Shown: positions 42,110-50,642 of the stretch, piece by piece
Numbering within the stretch: position 1 is the stretch's first letter
How the letters are laid out: every line of letters begins with the position of its first letter
Assembly: GCA_035279905.1 (NCBI GenBank)
Contig: DATEGZ010000248.1
Span: 8,616 to 72,615, forward strand
Reading direction: 5' to 3'
Length of the DNA: 64,000 nucleotides
From: DATEGZ01 sp035279905
GTDB lineage: Bacteria; Acidobacteriota; Vicinamibacteria; Vicinamibacterales; SCN-69-37
Position numbers and translations under genes: made by a program
The notes under the pieces: model-generated
The model's database searches: none
The model's input: only the letters and a program-made list of their open reading frames with translations
What the model was told of the DNA's origin: nothing

Positions 42110-44569
42110 CTAGTCCGACCTCAACGCCGCGATCGGATCCACCTTCAACACGCGCCGGGCCGGGACAATGCACGCGAGCAGGCAGACGCCGAGCATCACG
42201 ATCGCGTATCCGGCGACGCCGAATCCCAGCCCGATCGAGATGCCGTTGGCGCTCGAGATCGCGAACGCGAGAACACCGCCGAGGACGATCCCAATCGATA
42301 ACTGGATGAGCGGGCGGCGCAGGATCGTGAGCAGCAGGCGGCCCGCCTGGGACCCGAGCGCGACGCGGATTCCGATCTCGCGCGTCCGGCGCGAGACCGC
42401 AAATGACATCACCGCGTAGATGCCCGAGAGCGCGAGCACGAGGGTCGACAGCGTGACGACGCCGAAGGCGCGTGCGATGTAGTTCAACATCCTGACCATG
42501 GGCCACGTGACGTGGTCGAGCGGCTGGACTTCGGCGATGCGCAGCGTCGGATCGGCCTTGGACGCGATCGACCGCAGGGCGTTGGTCGTCGAGACCATGT
42601 CGCCGGACACGCGCGCGGCGACCATCACCGTGTCGACGGCGCGAAGCGACAACGGCATGTAGGCGCCGGCCGAGTTTGGCGCGTCCGCGGCGTTCATGCC
42701 CAGATCGCGGACGACGCCGACGATCTCGAGCCATGGCGCCTGCGCACCGATGGGGGGACGTTGGCCGTCGTAACCGCCGGCGGTGTACCGAATGCGCCGG
42801 CCGACGGCCGGCCGGCCGCCGAGGACCCGATCGACGAACGGCTGGTTGACGACGACCACGCGCGGGGCGCCGCTGTAGTCGCTCGGCGTGAGGAGACGTC
42901 CTGCGAGCGGCGCGGCCTCGAAGGCATCGAAGAAGTCCGGTTCGACCGCCGCGGTGCTGATGTGAGGACGGAGATCGGACCGCTTGCCCGCCGAAGCTTC
43001 GGCGGAGGCCGGGCCGATTCCGTCCACTTCGATCTCGTAGTAGCCGTTCCACATGATCGGCAGTTTGTCGGCGAGGACGGCGATCTTCACGCCTGGCGTG
43101 GCGGCCAGGTCGTCGCGGACGCGTCGCACCGCCGTTTCGAATCGAGCCCGCGTCATCTCGCTCTCGCGCTGGAGTTTCGCCGTGAGGTACTGCTCCGGCG
43201 GCACGCCGATCTCATGGCGCTGCATCTGCCAGGCGTTGACTTGGAGCAGGTAGATCATCGCGGGCACCGCCACCGTCACCGCGATCTGCGAGACGATCAG
43301 CAGCGTCCAGACGCCGCCGAACTTCAGCCCGCCGCCGCCCGCGCCCGTCGCGCGCAGGCGCGACGACAGGCCGCGCGTCATCTTGAGCGCCGGCAGAACC
43401 CCCGTCACCAGCGCCGCACAGAGCGCGAGTCCAATCCCATAAAGGACCGACACCGGCGGCAGCGACGAAGTGATCCAGAAGGGCAGCAGCTTCCCGTCGT
43501 TGGCCGCGAGCACGAACGTGTTGACGCTCCACGACAAGCCGATTTCTGCCAGCGCCAGTCCGGCCGCGCCGGAGATCGCGCTCAGCACGAGCGCCTCGGC
43601 GAAGAACTGGGCGATGAGCCGCGCGCGGCTGGCGCCAAGCGCCGTGCGCACCAGCATCTCGGATTCGCGCGTCGCCGCGCGGGCGAACATCAACAGCGCG
43701 ACGTTGCCGCTCACGAGCAGCACGATGAGGCCGATCGCGAGATTGAAGGAGGCGACAGAGGTCCGTTCCCTGGGGTCCCGCATGGTCGAGACGGCCGGCG
43801 ACTCGACGACGGCTCGGAGATGCTCGTGTGTCGCCGGCCAGTCGGCCGCCGCCCGCGCGCCGAGCGACGCGAGCTCGCGGTTCGCCAGCTCGCGCGTGAC
43901 GCCAGGCTTCAGCCGGGCCCAGACGTCCATCCACGTGCCCGCGCGCGGTGCCGTGTCTTCGTCGATCTTGAAGGGCTGCCACACTTCGAACACCGACGGA
44001 AAACGGAACGCAGCCGGCATCACGCCCACGACCGTCGTCGGCGTGTCACTGAGCAGCAGCGACCTGCCGACGATGTTGGGATCGGACGCGTACCGCTCGC
44101 GCCAGATCCGCTCGCCGATCACCATCACCGGCGCCGCCGCCGCGCGTCCGTCATCGTCGGTCAGGGCGCGGCCCATGATTGGCGCGACGCGGGCCATCGG
44201 GAACATCGACGCCGTCACTTCTTCGACAGAAACAGGCTCGACGACGCCGTCGCCCATCTGGAGGTTGCGGGCCATGTCGCGGCCCGCGGCGAAGTCCGTC
44301 AGCGTGCTGGTGCCGGCGCGCCAGCGCAGGAAGTCGGCGGTCACGCGCCCTTCGGGGCGGGCCGACGCCTGGTCGTACTGCTGCACTCGAACGATGCGGT
44401 CGCCGTCGGGCAGCGGCAGGCGCGGCCAGAGCATCAGCGAGATGAAGGCGAAGGCGGCGGCGCCGATGGCGATGGCGACCGCGAGCGACGCCACGCTGAC
44501 GAGCGTGAGCACCGGGTACCGCGTCAGCATGCGGACGCCGAGGCGAAGATCGAGCAGCGACACCGTCAC
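42110..44569 (-). CDS. ADOP-type ABC transporter permease 4
   Basis: 819 residues with the duplicate MacB/FtsX layout: helix near 23-45, periplasmic domain to about 270, FtsX helices near 275-300, 325-350 and 375-400, second periplasmic domain, and last FtsX domain near 690-815 ending KVDPIAALRSD. The opening LLDLRLGVRMLTRYPVLTLVSV is typical. Residues near 523-531 read PASAEASAG, encoded by a palindromic repeat inserted into the second periplasmic domain. No ATPase or PadR gene adjoins. Chromosomal copy, outside the element. Confidence 0.88.
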   Translation of the reverse strand: MTVSLLDLRLGVRMLTRYPVLTLVSVASLAVAIAIGAAAFAFISLMLWPRLPLPDGDRIVRVQQYDQASARPEGRVTADFLRWRAGTSTLTDFAAGRDMARNLQMGDGVVEPVSVEEVTASMFPMARVAPIMGRALTDDDGRAAAAPVMVIGERIWRERYASDPNIVGRSLLLSDTPTTVVGVMPAAFRFPSVFEVWQPFKIDEDTAPRAGTWMDVWARLKPGVTRELANRELASLGARAAADWPATHEHLRAVVESPAVSTMRDPRERTSVASFNLAIGLIVLLVSGNVALLMFARAATRESEMLVRTALGASRARLIAQFFAEALVLSAISGAAGLALAEIGLSWSVNTFVLAANDGKLLPFWITSSLPPVSVLYGIGLALCAALVTGVLPALKMTRGLSSRLRATGAGGGGLKFGGVWTLLIVSQIAVTVAVPAMIYLLQVNAWQMQRHEIGVPPEQYLTAKLQRESEMTRARFETAVRRVRDDLAATPGVKIAVLADKLPIMWNGYYEIEVDGIGPASAEASAGKRSDLRPHISTAAVEPDFFDAFEAAPLAGRLLTPSDYSGAPRVVVVNQPFVDRVLGGRPAVGRRIRYTAGGYDGQRPPIGAQAPWLEIVGVVRDLGMNAADAPNSAGAYMPLSLRAVDTVMVAARVSGDMVSTTNALRSIASKADPTLRIAEVQPLDHVTWPMVRMLNYIARAFGVVTLSTLVLALSGIYAVMSFAVSRRTREIGIRVALGSQAGRLLLTILRRPLIQLSIGIVLGGVLAFAISSANGISIGLGFGVAGYAIVMLGVCLLACIVPARRVLKVDPIAALRSD
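42988..43005. repeat. 18-bp perfect palindrome inside permease 4
   Basis: CCGCCGAAGCTTCGGCGG reads the same on both strands. It encodes the centre of PASAEASAG. I recall similar palindrome-derived peptides in other acidobacterial proteins, so a mobile palindromic element inserted in frame is a reasonable reading. Confidence 0.7.
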
Positions 44570-44598
44570 GATGCTACGACGGCCGCGGCGCCAGTTGG

Positions 44599-45009
44599 TT
44601 AACTTTTCTTCTTTGCCTTCGGCTTGCCGGCGCGATTTACGGTCACCGCCTCGCGAACGAGCGCCTTGAACGCGACTGCGCTCACTTCCTCACCCTCGTG
44701 GATGTCGATCGCCCGGCGAACGTTGCCCTCGAGGCTCGAGTTGAAGAGGCGTTTGGGATCCTTCAGAAACGCGCCCTTCGCGAAGGTGAGCTTGACGGCC
44801 TTCTTGTAGGCTTCGCCGGTGCAGATGATCCCGTCGTGCGACCAGATCGGATTGTCCCACTTCCATTCCTCGACGACGTCCGGGTCGGCCTGCGTGATGA
44901 GGTCGCGCATCCGGCTGAGCGTGGCGCCGCGCCAGCCGCCGAGGTCGGCAATGCGCTTCGAGATCAGCTCCGACGCCGACTCGCCCTGGCTTGCGGGTGA
45001 TTTCTTCAT
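44599..45009 (-). CDS. DUF1801-domain protein
   Basis: 136 residues from ATG 45009, whose ATGA overlaps the upstream gene's stop; GGGAGA precedes it. The DUF1801 fold is recognisable from DLITQADPDVVEEWKWDNPIW and the strand-rich middle TGEAYKKAVKLTFAKGAFL, then LFNSSLEGNVRRAIDI and a lysine-rich tail. Family members (YdhG-like) are small proteins of poorly known role, some proposed as iron chaperones. It closes a four-gene operon with ArsR, AHSA1 and a membrane protein. Confidence 0.8.
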   Translation of the reverse strand: MKKSPASQGESASELISKRIADLGGWRGATLSRMRDLITQADPDVVEEWKWDNPIWSHDGIICTGEAYKKAVKLTFAKGAFLKDPKRLFNSSLEGNVRRAIDIHEGEEVSAVAFKALVREAVTVNRAGKPKAKKKS

Positions 45010-45227
45010 GCTGTTCTCCCGACGCGCCGCCTGGTGAGGTAGGGCAGCGCGAACAAGTACAGGCCGCTGAACAACAGAAGCGCGAGCGGGAACAGCGGCG
45101 AGTAGGTGATCCAGTTCGGGGGCGTACCGCCGCCCTGGGCCAGCTGGACGAAGTTCGCGATCACGGTCGTCGTGAAGATGATCGACATCCACCGGTGGAT
45201 CTGCCGAATCCAGCTGTTCCAGCTCAT
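45006..45227 (-). CDS. Small two-helix membrane protein
   Basis: 73 residues from ATG 45227, coupled by 4-bp overlaps to the genes on both sides (AHSA1 before, DUF1801 after). It starts SWNSWIRQIHRWMSIIFTTTVIANFV, with helix 1 near 12-32, and has a second helix near 44-64 (LFPLALLLFSGLYLFALPYL). The IHRW motif resembles small PepSY-like or cytochrome-related membrane proteins, but the family is not certain. Longer upstream frames are shadows of AHSA1. Confidence 0.7.
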   Translation of the reverse strand: MSWNSWIRQIHRWMSIIFTTTVIANFVQLAQGGGTPPNWITYSPLFPLALLLFSGLYLFALPYLTRRRVGRTA

Positions 45228-45781
45228 TGGGACCCCCACCTGGGCAATTCCATGCCGAACTGTTTCGCGTACTCCACGTGCAGCCGCTGCCAGCCGCTGA
45301 ATTTCATCGCGTCCGGGCCGACGATGCGGCCGACGGGGTGGCCGTCGAGCAGCCGCTCCAGCACATCGAAGCAGACGTGCCAGCCGGCGGCGCCCATCGC
45401 CATGTAGCGGCGGTCGATGTTGGTCCAGAGCGTCAGCCGCGTCCCGCCGCCCGCGGCCTCGAGCTTCCATCGCATGTCGAAGCCGCCCCAGTTGTACTCG
45501 AGCACGTGGGGCGCGTCGGCCCGCGTCACTTTCGTCTCGGACACCATCAGCGTGGGCGCGCCCACGGTCGTGAGCTTCACGGTCCGTCCGGCGGTCCCGA
45601 GGCTGTCATCGGCGTCGAAGGGCGCCCACTCGCGCAGGTGCGCGGGATCGGTGAGCGCCTGCCAGACGATGGCGGGCGAGTGGCGCAGCTCTCGCTCGAG
45701 CACGAGCGTCCATTTCTCGCCGTTCTTGTCGATGCGCGCGCCGGAGGCCGGGCCGGGCGTGTACGGTTCGTGAGCGTTCAT
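45224..45781 (-). CDS. SRPBCC/AHSA1-domain protein
   Basis: 185 residues from ATG 45781 (ATGA overlap with the ArsR gene; GAGGAGAAAG upstream). The START/SRPBCC fold is shown by LERELRHSPAIVWQALTDPAHLREWAPF, the strand MVSETKVTRADAPHVLEYNW, RLTLWTNID and the long C-terminal helix GWHVCFDVLERLLDG. AHSA1-like proteins bind hydrophobic ligands; many are co-transcribed with an ArsR regulator as here. Ligand unknown. Confidence 0.85.
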   Translation of the reverse strand: MNAHEPYTPGPASGARIDKNGEKWTLVLERELRHSPAIVWQALTDPAHLREWAPFDADDSLGTAGRTVKLTTVGAPTLMVSETKVTRADAPHVLEYNWGGFDMRWKLEAAGGGTRLTLWTNIDRRYMAMGAAGWHVCFDVLERLLDGHPVGRIVGPDAMKFSGWQRLHVEYAKQFGMELPRWGSQ

Positions 45782-46122
45782 TTCTTTCTCCTCGTCTTTT
45801 TTCTGGGGCGGGGTGCGGGATCGATTTTGTCGAGGTGCCGCTCGAGCGCGTCGAAGTGCGCCGACCAGAAGCGCCGGAAGGGCGCCAGCCACGCATCGAC
45901 TTCTTGCAGCGGTCCGGGTTTCAGCCGGTAGAGACGACGTTGTGCGTCCACGGTGGATTCCACGAAGCCGGCCTCGCGCAGCACGCGCAGGTGCTTGGAC
46001 ACCGTGGGCTGGGCCATCCGGAGCTGGCGCTCGATTTCGCCGACCGACTGCTCGGAAGTGACCAGCAGGCTGAGGATGGCGCGGCGGTTCGGCTCCGCGA
46101 TGATGTCGAACACGGTGTCCAC
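45778..46122 (-). CDS. ArsR-family repressor
   Basis: 114 residues. Winged-helix HTH: DIIAEPNRRAILSLL, SVGEIERQLRMAQPTVSKHLRVLREAGFV, then the wing VDAQRRLYRLKPGPL. No metal-binding cysteines, so it belongs to the non-metal ArsR group that pairs with AHSA1 proteins. It probably autoregulates the four-gene operon through repeats upstream (46128-46152). The C-terminal basic tail (RPRKKTRRKK) is unusual. Confidence 0.88.
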   Translation of the reverse strand: MDTVFDIIAEPNRRAILSLLVTSEQSVGEIERQLRMAQPTVSKHLRVLREAGFVESTVDAQRRLYRLKPGPLQEVDAWLAPFRRFWSAHFDALERHLDKIDPAPRPRKKTRRKK

Positions 46123-46127
46123 GGGAC

Positions 46128-46152
46128 GAATATACGCCTAAGAGAATATACG
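46128..46152. promoter_or_regulatory. Direct repeats upstream of arsR, candidate operator/promoter
   Basis: GAATATACG occurs twice, 16 bp apart (46128-46136 and 46144-46152), in an AT-rich patch immediately before the ArsR start. The spacing puts both copies on nearly the same face of the helix. It may be the repressor site or part of the promoter. Confidence 0.5.
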
Positions 46153-46447
46153 TGTCAAGGCATATAAACCGCCTGGTGTGAAGGCATCACCCCGATGCCC
46201 GGCGGCGGGCAGGAATCATCAAATGATCGGCAAACCATCAGGACTCGGCCACGTTTGCGGGCGTCTATTGGGTTTAGGTCGGGCCGGGCCCGGAAGCCGA
46301 GAAGTTGCTGTAAGATAGCGCGTCCTAGACCAAGTAGTAGTGAGCGTCGCGCGTGGCGCGATGTCGGCTTTCCGCCGCCTCTGACAACGGGCACGCAGTG
46401 TTGGCGAGAGGTGCGACTCCGGTCGTTCGGGTCCAACGGAGGTGTCT
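46153..46447. other. Divergent intergenic region
   Basis: About 300 bp between the ArsR operon and the gene at 46448. It should contain the promoters of both directions. A TAAGATA-like -10 sequence lies near 46313. No gene or strong repeat is visible. Confidence 0.4.
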
Positions 46448-47035
46448 ATGCGTGTCCGATTGACAGCTCTACTCGTCGCAAGTCTGGTCGTTCCTACAGT
46501 CGCGTTTGCCGACGCCCACAAAATGGACGGCTACGTCGGTGGATCCGGCGGCGCTGGCGGCAGCACGCTCAAGGGCGCTGCGCTGTCGGTCGTGTTCGGC
46601 GGTGAGGATCTTTGGGGCGAGCGTTACCGCTGGCTTGGTCTCACCCTCGGCGATGCGAGCTTTCAGTTCGGCGGGCACAATGGCAAGGATCTGCAGCAGA
46701 CGACTGTTCAGTGGGGAGCGCGCTGCACGCTGACGTCCTTCATGAAGCCACCCGCCAATGACACGCGAGTCAAGATTTTCGTGCAGGGCGCCGGCGGGTT
46801 TGCCTATACCAACGACGGTACGGATCAGTCTGGATCGAACGGTGTTGGCAGTATCGGCGGCGGCATGCAGGTGTTCTGGCACAAGGTGCCAGCGCCCGAG
46901 TCGACGACCGCGAGGCACTATGGCGGCGTAGGGTTTCAGTGGCAGTACGACTACATCTTCCGCACCGGCCGTCCGGGTTACTGGCGGACGTCGGCAGGTT
47001 TGGTGATCCGCGCGCTTCACAAGGAAAAGCACTAG
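46448..47035 (+). CDS. Secreted protein, possibly a small outer-membrane barrel
   Basis: 195 residues from ATG 46448, with GGAGG 6 bp upstream; an in-frame GTG lies in the ribosome site itself. A signal peptide ends AFA-DAH near residue 22. The mature part has glycine-rich alternating strands (YVGGSGGAGGSTLKGAALSVVFGG, FVQGAGGFAYT, GVGSIGGGMQVFW, VGFQWQYDYIF) as in small outer-membrane beta barrels. The family is not certain. It lies 28 bp before the Ser/Thr kinase and may share its transcript. Confidence 0.6.
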   Translation: MRVRLTALLVASLVVPTVAFADAHKMDGYVGGSGGAGGSTLKGAALSVVFGGEDLWGERYRWLGLTLGDASFQFGGHNGKDLQQTTVQWGARCTLTSFMKPPANDTRVKIFVQGAGGFAYTNDGTDQSGSNGVGSIGGGMQVFWHKVPAPESTTARHYGGVGFQWQYDYIFRTGRPGYWRTSAGLVIRALHKEKH

Positions 47036-47063
47036 GTAACACGCCGGCCTGAGCCGGCACGTT

Positions 47064-49616
47064 GTGGTTGAGCAACCGTCCCCCTCGTCGAAGGCCAGCC
47101 TGTCTGCAGGCGACTATCTCGGTCCGTACCGGATCGTCAGCCTGCTCGATGAGGGGGGCATGGGCGTGGTGTATCGAGCGCACGATCCGCGTCTGGGACG
47201 GGACGTTGCGCTCAAGATCATGCGCTGGCTGTCGGCGACGCCCGAGCAGGTCGCGAGGTTCGGCCGTGAGGCTCGCGCCGCTGGCGCCCTGAACCACCCG
47301 AACATCGTCGCGGTCTACGACGTCGGCCTCGAGGGCGGCATGCCGTTCGTCGTCACCGAGCTGCTGGAGGGCGAAACGCTCCGCGATCGACTGCGCCGCG
47401 GGCCGTTGCCGCTTCGGCGGGCGGTCGAGTTCGGTGTGCAGATCGCGCAGGCGCTGGACGCGGCGCACCGAAAGACCATCTGGCACCGGGACGTCAAACC
47501 CGCCAACGTGTTCGTGACGAGCGACACGCGCGTCAAGCTGCTCGACTTCGGCATCGCGAAGCTGAGCGAACCGGACCACGCACACGCGAACGACGACACG
47601 ACTGAGGCGAGTCAGACCGGCGGCATGCACGGCACTCCCGGGTACATGTCGCCGGAGCAGGTCCGCGGGGAGCCCGTCGATCAGCGGACCGACATCTTCT
47701 CGCTCGGGTCGGTCCTGTACGAGATGTTCACCGGCAAGCGCGCGTTTCATCGGGACACGCCGCTCGAGACGATGAACGACGTGCTGCACGCGGATCCCGT
47801 CGATCCGCTCACGCTCAACCCGAATCTTCCGCCCGTGGCCGCTGCCGTCGTGCGGCATTGTCTCGAAAAGAACAGAGACGATCGCTTTCAGACGGCACGC
47901 GATCTGGCGTTCCAGCTGCAACAGCTCAACGAGCCGACCGGGCCGGTGCCGAGGCCGGCGCCCGTTCGTCGCCTGCGCTGGCGTCAATTGTGGCTCGTGG
48001 CCTCGATGCTGGTCGGCGGGGTGGGCGCGGCCTTCCTGCTGTCTCGGTTCGCTCCGCCGTCACCGAAGTTCACCCGGCTCACGTTCAACAACGGCCGCAT
48101 CGGCGGCGCCAGATTCACGGCCGAGCGCGCGGGGGTCATTTACAGCCTGGCGAGTCAGGGCCGCGAGCTCGAGGTCTTCCGACTGAACTTTGCGGACAGC
48201 CCAGCGTCGGGATCGCTTGGCTATGGTCTTGGCACCGGCATCCTTGCGGTTCGTGCAGGCGCGATCGCGCTCCTGCTGAAGCCGCATTTTCTACAGGGTG
48301 AGCGCTTTGCAGGAACCCTGGGGTTGGCATCGTCTGGCAGCACGCCTCGCGAACAGGGGGAGAACATCGAGAGCGCGGACTGGAGCGCGTCGGGCGAACT
48401 GGCGGTGGTGCGGTCGACCGGAGCGATGGGCGGTCCCAGCTGGATCGAGTATCCGCAGGGCCACCCAATCGTCACCACGTCGGAGATCATCAGCGTCATG
48501 CGCATCTCGCCAAACGGCCAGTCGATCGCGTACCTCGAAGATCATGGGGGCCGCGGGCCGAACGGGGCCATCTGCATCGTCGATCGGAGCGGACAGGCGC
48601 GGCATCTGACCAGGAGCTGGAAAAGCGCGCGTGGTCTCGCGTGGTCGCCCGACGGTAAGGAGATCTGGTTCACGGCCGCCGATGATGAGAACCAGAACCG
48701 AACCTTGCGCGCAGTGACCCCCGAGGGAAGGGAGCGACTCGTGTACGACGGGTTGGGCGGGCTGACGTTATGGGACATCGCGCCCGACGGACGCGTCCTC
48801 CTCACGCTCGACGAGGAGCGCCGGGCCGTCATGGCCATGGCTCCGGGCGAGAACGCCGAGCGGGACGTCTCCGTGCTGGACCAGTCGGGTGTCGTTGCGA
48901 TTTCGCGAGACGGGCGAACGATCCTCGGCGGCGATCGCGGCGAGATCTTTCTCCGCGGGACCGATGGAACCAGCCTGCAGCCTTATCCATTCGAAGGGTT
49001 TGCTGACGATCTCGCGGCGGACGGCAAGACGCTGCTCGCGACGACGGAAAACGAGCGCACGCTGGTCGTCTGGCCGTACGGCGCGAGCGCACCTCAGCCG
49101 CTCCCACCCGGTGGCATCGTTCAGTACGGCGGCGCGTATTGGTTTCCCGACGAGACGCCCCGCCGCGTGCTGGTCAACGACTCGGAAAAGGTGCAGTCGT
49201 ATGTTCAGGACGTTCCAGACGGTCAGCCGAGACCCGTCACTCCCGAAGGTTCGTACGCCGTCGCGATATCTCCGGACGGCAAGTGGATCGCCGGGGTCGG
49301 CAAGGGAGGGAAGATCCCCCTTTGGCCTGTCGACGGCGGAGACCAGAAATTCATCACGGGCGTGCTCGATGGAGAACGTCCGGTGGCGTGGAGCAAAGAC
49401 GGGTGGATCTGGCTCTTCCGCCGCGGCGAGATTCCCGCCAATATCTACCGGGTCGACCTCACGGGCCGCCGTGAGCCGTGGAAGGCCATCAAGCCACCGG
49501 ACACGACTGGTGTGTACTCCATACTCGACTTTGCCGTCACGCCGGACGGCAAGGCCTACGCCTACAGCTACAGTCGCGTGTTGTCAGTGCTGTATCTGGG
49601 CGAGGGCCTGAAGTAA
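47064..49616 (+). CDS. Hanks-type Ser/Thr protein kinase with TolB-like propeller
   Basis: 850 residues, GTG start. Kinase domain about 22-290: glycine loop DEGGMGVVYRA near 29, VALKIM with Lys52, HRDVKPAN near 141, DFG near 161, GTPGYMSPEQ near 192. One membrane helix near 311-330 (LWLVASMLVGGVGAAFLLS). The rest (about 340-850) consists of repeating propeller blades of the TolB/WD40-like kind (SPDGKEIWFTA, ISPDGKWIAGVG). All catalytic residues are present. The propeller is expected outside the cytoplasm and may sense ligands. A GCCGGC/GCCGGC hairpin lies just before the start. Confidence 0.92.
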   Translation: MVEQPSPSSKASLSAGDYLGPYRIVSLLDEGGMGVVYRAHDPRLGRDVALKIMRWLSATPEQVARFGREARAAGALNHPNIVAVYDVGLEGGMPFVVTELLEGETLRDRLRRGPLPLRRAVEFGVQIAQALDAAHRKTIWHRDVKPANVFVTSDTRVKLLDFGIAKLSEPDHAHANDDTTEASQTGGMHGTPGYMSPEQVRGEPVDQRTDIFSLGSVLYEMFTGKRAFHRDTPLETMNDVLHADPVDPLTLNPNLPPVAAAVVRHCLEKNRDDRFQTARDLAFQLQQLNEPTGPVPRPAPVRRLRWRQLWLVASMLVGGVGAAFLLSRFAPPSPKFTRLTFNNGRIGGARFTAERAGVIYSLASQGRELEVFRLNFADSPASGSLGYGLGTGILAVRAGAIALLLKPHFLQGERFAGTLGLASSGSTPREQGENIESADWSASGELAVVRSTGAMGGPSWIEYPQGHPIVTTSEIISVMRISPNGQSIAYLEDHGGRGPNGAICIVDRSGQARHLTRSWKSARGLAWSPDGKEIWFTAADDENQNRTLRAVTPEGRERLVYDGLGGLTLWDIAPDGRVLLTLDEERRAVMAMAPGENAERDVSVLDQSGVVAISRDGRTILGGDRGEIFLRGTDGTSLQPYPFEGFADDLAADGKTLLATTENERTLVVWPYGASAPQPLPPGGIVQYGGAYWFPDETPRRVLVNDSEKVQSYVQDVPDGQPRPVTPEGSYAVAISPDGKWIAGVGKGGKIPLWPVDGGDQKFITGVLDGERPVAWSKDGWIWLFRRGEIPANIYRVDLTGRREPWKAIKPPDTTGVYSILDFAVTPDGKAYAYSYSRVLSVLYLGEGLK

Positions 49617-49619
49617 GCG

Positions 49620-50180
49620 CTATCGTCCACGGCTCGCCGGCGGAACGACTCCGTTCATCCTTAGATAGATCACCATTTGCCCGTAGTGATCGTACGCGTG
49701 CAACAAGCCCTCCTGCACATACCCGAGCCTCGTCGCTTTGCCGATGAGCGGCGAGATCGGCACGTCTCGGACGATCGCGTTGCCGTCGTCAATCGCCGCG
49801 GCCGCGCGGTGCAGGGCGCGAAACGATCCTCTGAGGTACTCGAGGATGTCCGCTTTCATCCGCAGATTATCCGGCCCCGTTTCGTCGCCCGCGCCAGCCG
49901 GCGGCGGTTCGCCCAACGCGCCGGCGGCCAGGATGTAGTTCGTTGCCGCGAGATGCTTCACCTGCTCTCCGAACGTCCGCACGCCTTTGAACTCGCCGAC
50001 CGTGGGTGCGAATGAGTACTTGTCAGCCGGCATGGCGTCCGCGGCCTCGACGAGCTCTTTCTCGAGGAACGCGACGAAGACGTCCGTGACCTGGCTCGAT
50101 CGGAGTTGGTCTCGAGTCGCCGCCGGTGTTTGCGGCGTGGCAGAAATGATCCAGCAAAGCGCGAGGCAGAGCATGTCCAC
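49620..50180 (-). CDS. DinB-like protein with signal peptide
   Basis: 186 residues. A short signal-like N terminus (LCLALCWIISATPQTPAA) precedes a DinB four-helix bundle: VFVAFLEKELVEAADAMPADKYSF, FGEQVKHLAATNYILAAG, and HAYDHYGQMVIYLRMNGVVPPAS. The metal-binding histidines of DinB (one in VKHLA, two in HAYDHY) are all present. DinB-like proteins are metal-dependent transferases or hydrolases; an exported version acts in the periplasm. ATG at codon 3 is also possible as start. Confidence 0.8.
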   Translation of the reverse strand: MDMLCLALCWIISATPQTPAATRDQLRSSQVTDVFVAFLEKELVEAADAMPADKYSFAPTVGEFKGVRTFGEQVKHLAATNYILAAGALGEPPPAGAGDETGPDNLRMKADILEYLRGSFRALHRAAAAIDDGNAIVRDVPISPLIGKATRLGYVQEGLLHAYDHYGQMVIYLRMNGVVPPASRGR

Positions 50181-50224
50181 AGAACCTCCACGTGGCCATG
50201 CTACGAATTGAAGCGCGCTTTAAG

Positions 50225-50626
50225 TCAAGCCCGCGACCAGCGGGCGCGATTGCGGGCGAGGCGGCGCCCGCATTCGACCAGATCGCTGCATTCGCAGTTC
50301 GTGCTGACGCGCTGCAAGAGCGCCTTCATGGCCGTCGCGCGCGCGATCAGCCCGTCGAGATCCTTCATCTTCGCGTCCGCCAGATCCCGCCAGCGCGAAC
50401 CGGCAGGCGCGTCTTTCGAGAAGCCTCGCACCAGGCGCTTCGTGTCTCGAAGACTGCAGCCCGTCATGAGGGCAAATTGAATGACCGCCAGCTGCGCGAC
50501 GGCGTCCGTGTCGTAGCTCCGACGGCCGCTTTGTCGCGGCGGCGGCGGGAGCAGGCCAAGGCGCTCGTAGTACCGAATGGCCGACGGCCGGATTCCCGCG
50601 CGCTCCGCAAGAACGCCGATGGTCAT
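50225..50626 (-). CDS. MerR-family regulator with C-terminal cysteine motif
   Basis: 133 residues. The HTH opens MTIGVLAERAGIRPSAIRYYERLGLLPPPPR, followed by RRSYDTDAVAQLAVIQFA and a dimerisation helix (about 75-105). The effector end has Cys111, Cys113 and Cys119 (NCECSDLVECG), a C-x-C-x5-C pattern resembling the SoxR Fe-S loop without its first cysteine, or a metal/metalloid site. It begins 16 bp after the end of the ArsM-like gene on the same strand, so it probably controls that gene in response to metalloid or redox stress. Confidence 0.85.
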   Translation of the reverse strand: MTIGVLAERAGIRPSAIRYYERLGLLPPPPRQSGRRSYDTDAVAQLAVIQFALMTGCSLRDTKRLVRGFSKDAPAGSRWRDLADAKMKDLDGLIARATAMKALLQRVSTNCECSDLVECGRRLARNRARWSRA

Positions 50627-50642
50627 GGAAGAGGTGATGTTA

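Noticed and set aside
42512..44602. 696-aa plus-strand frame opposite permease 4 (similar cases at 57116-58372, 60273-61721 and 54045-55343)
   Set aside because: Arg/His-rich translation with no start signal or motif, produced by high GC on the strand opposite a real gene.
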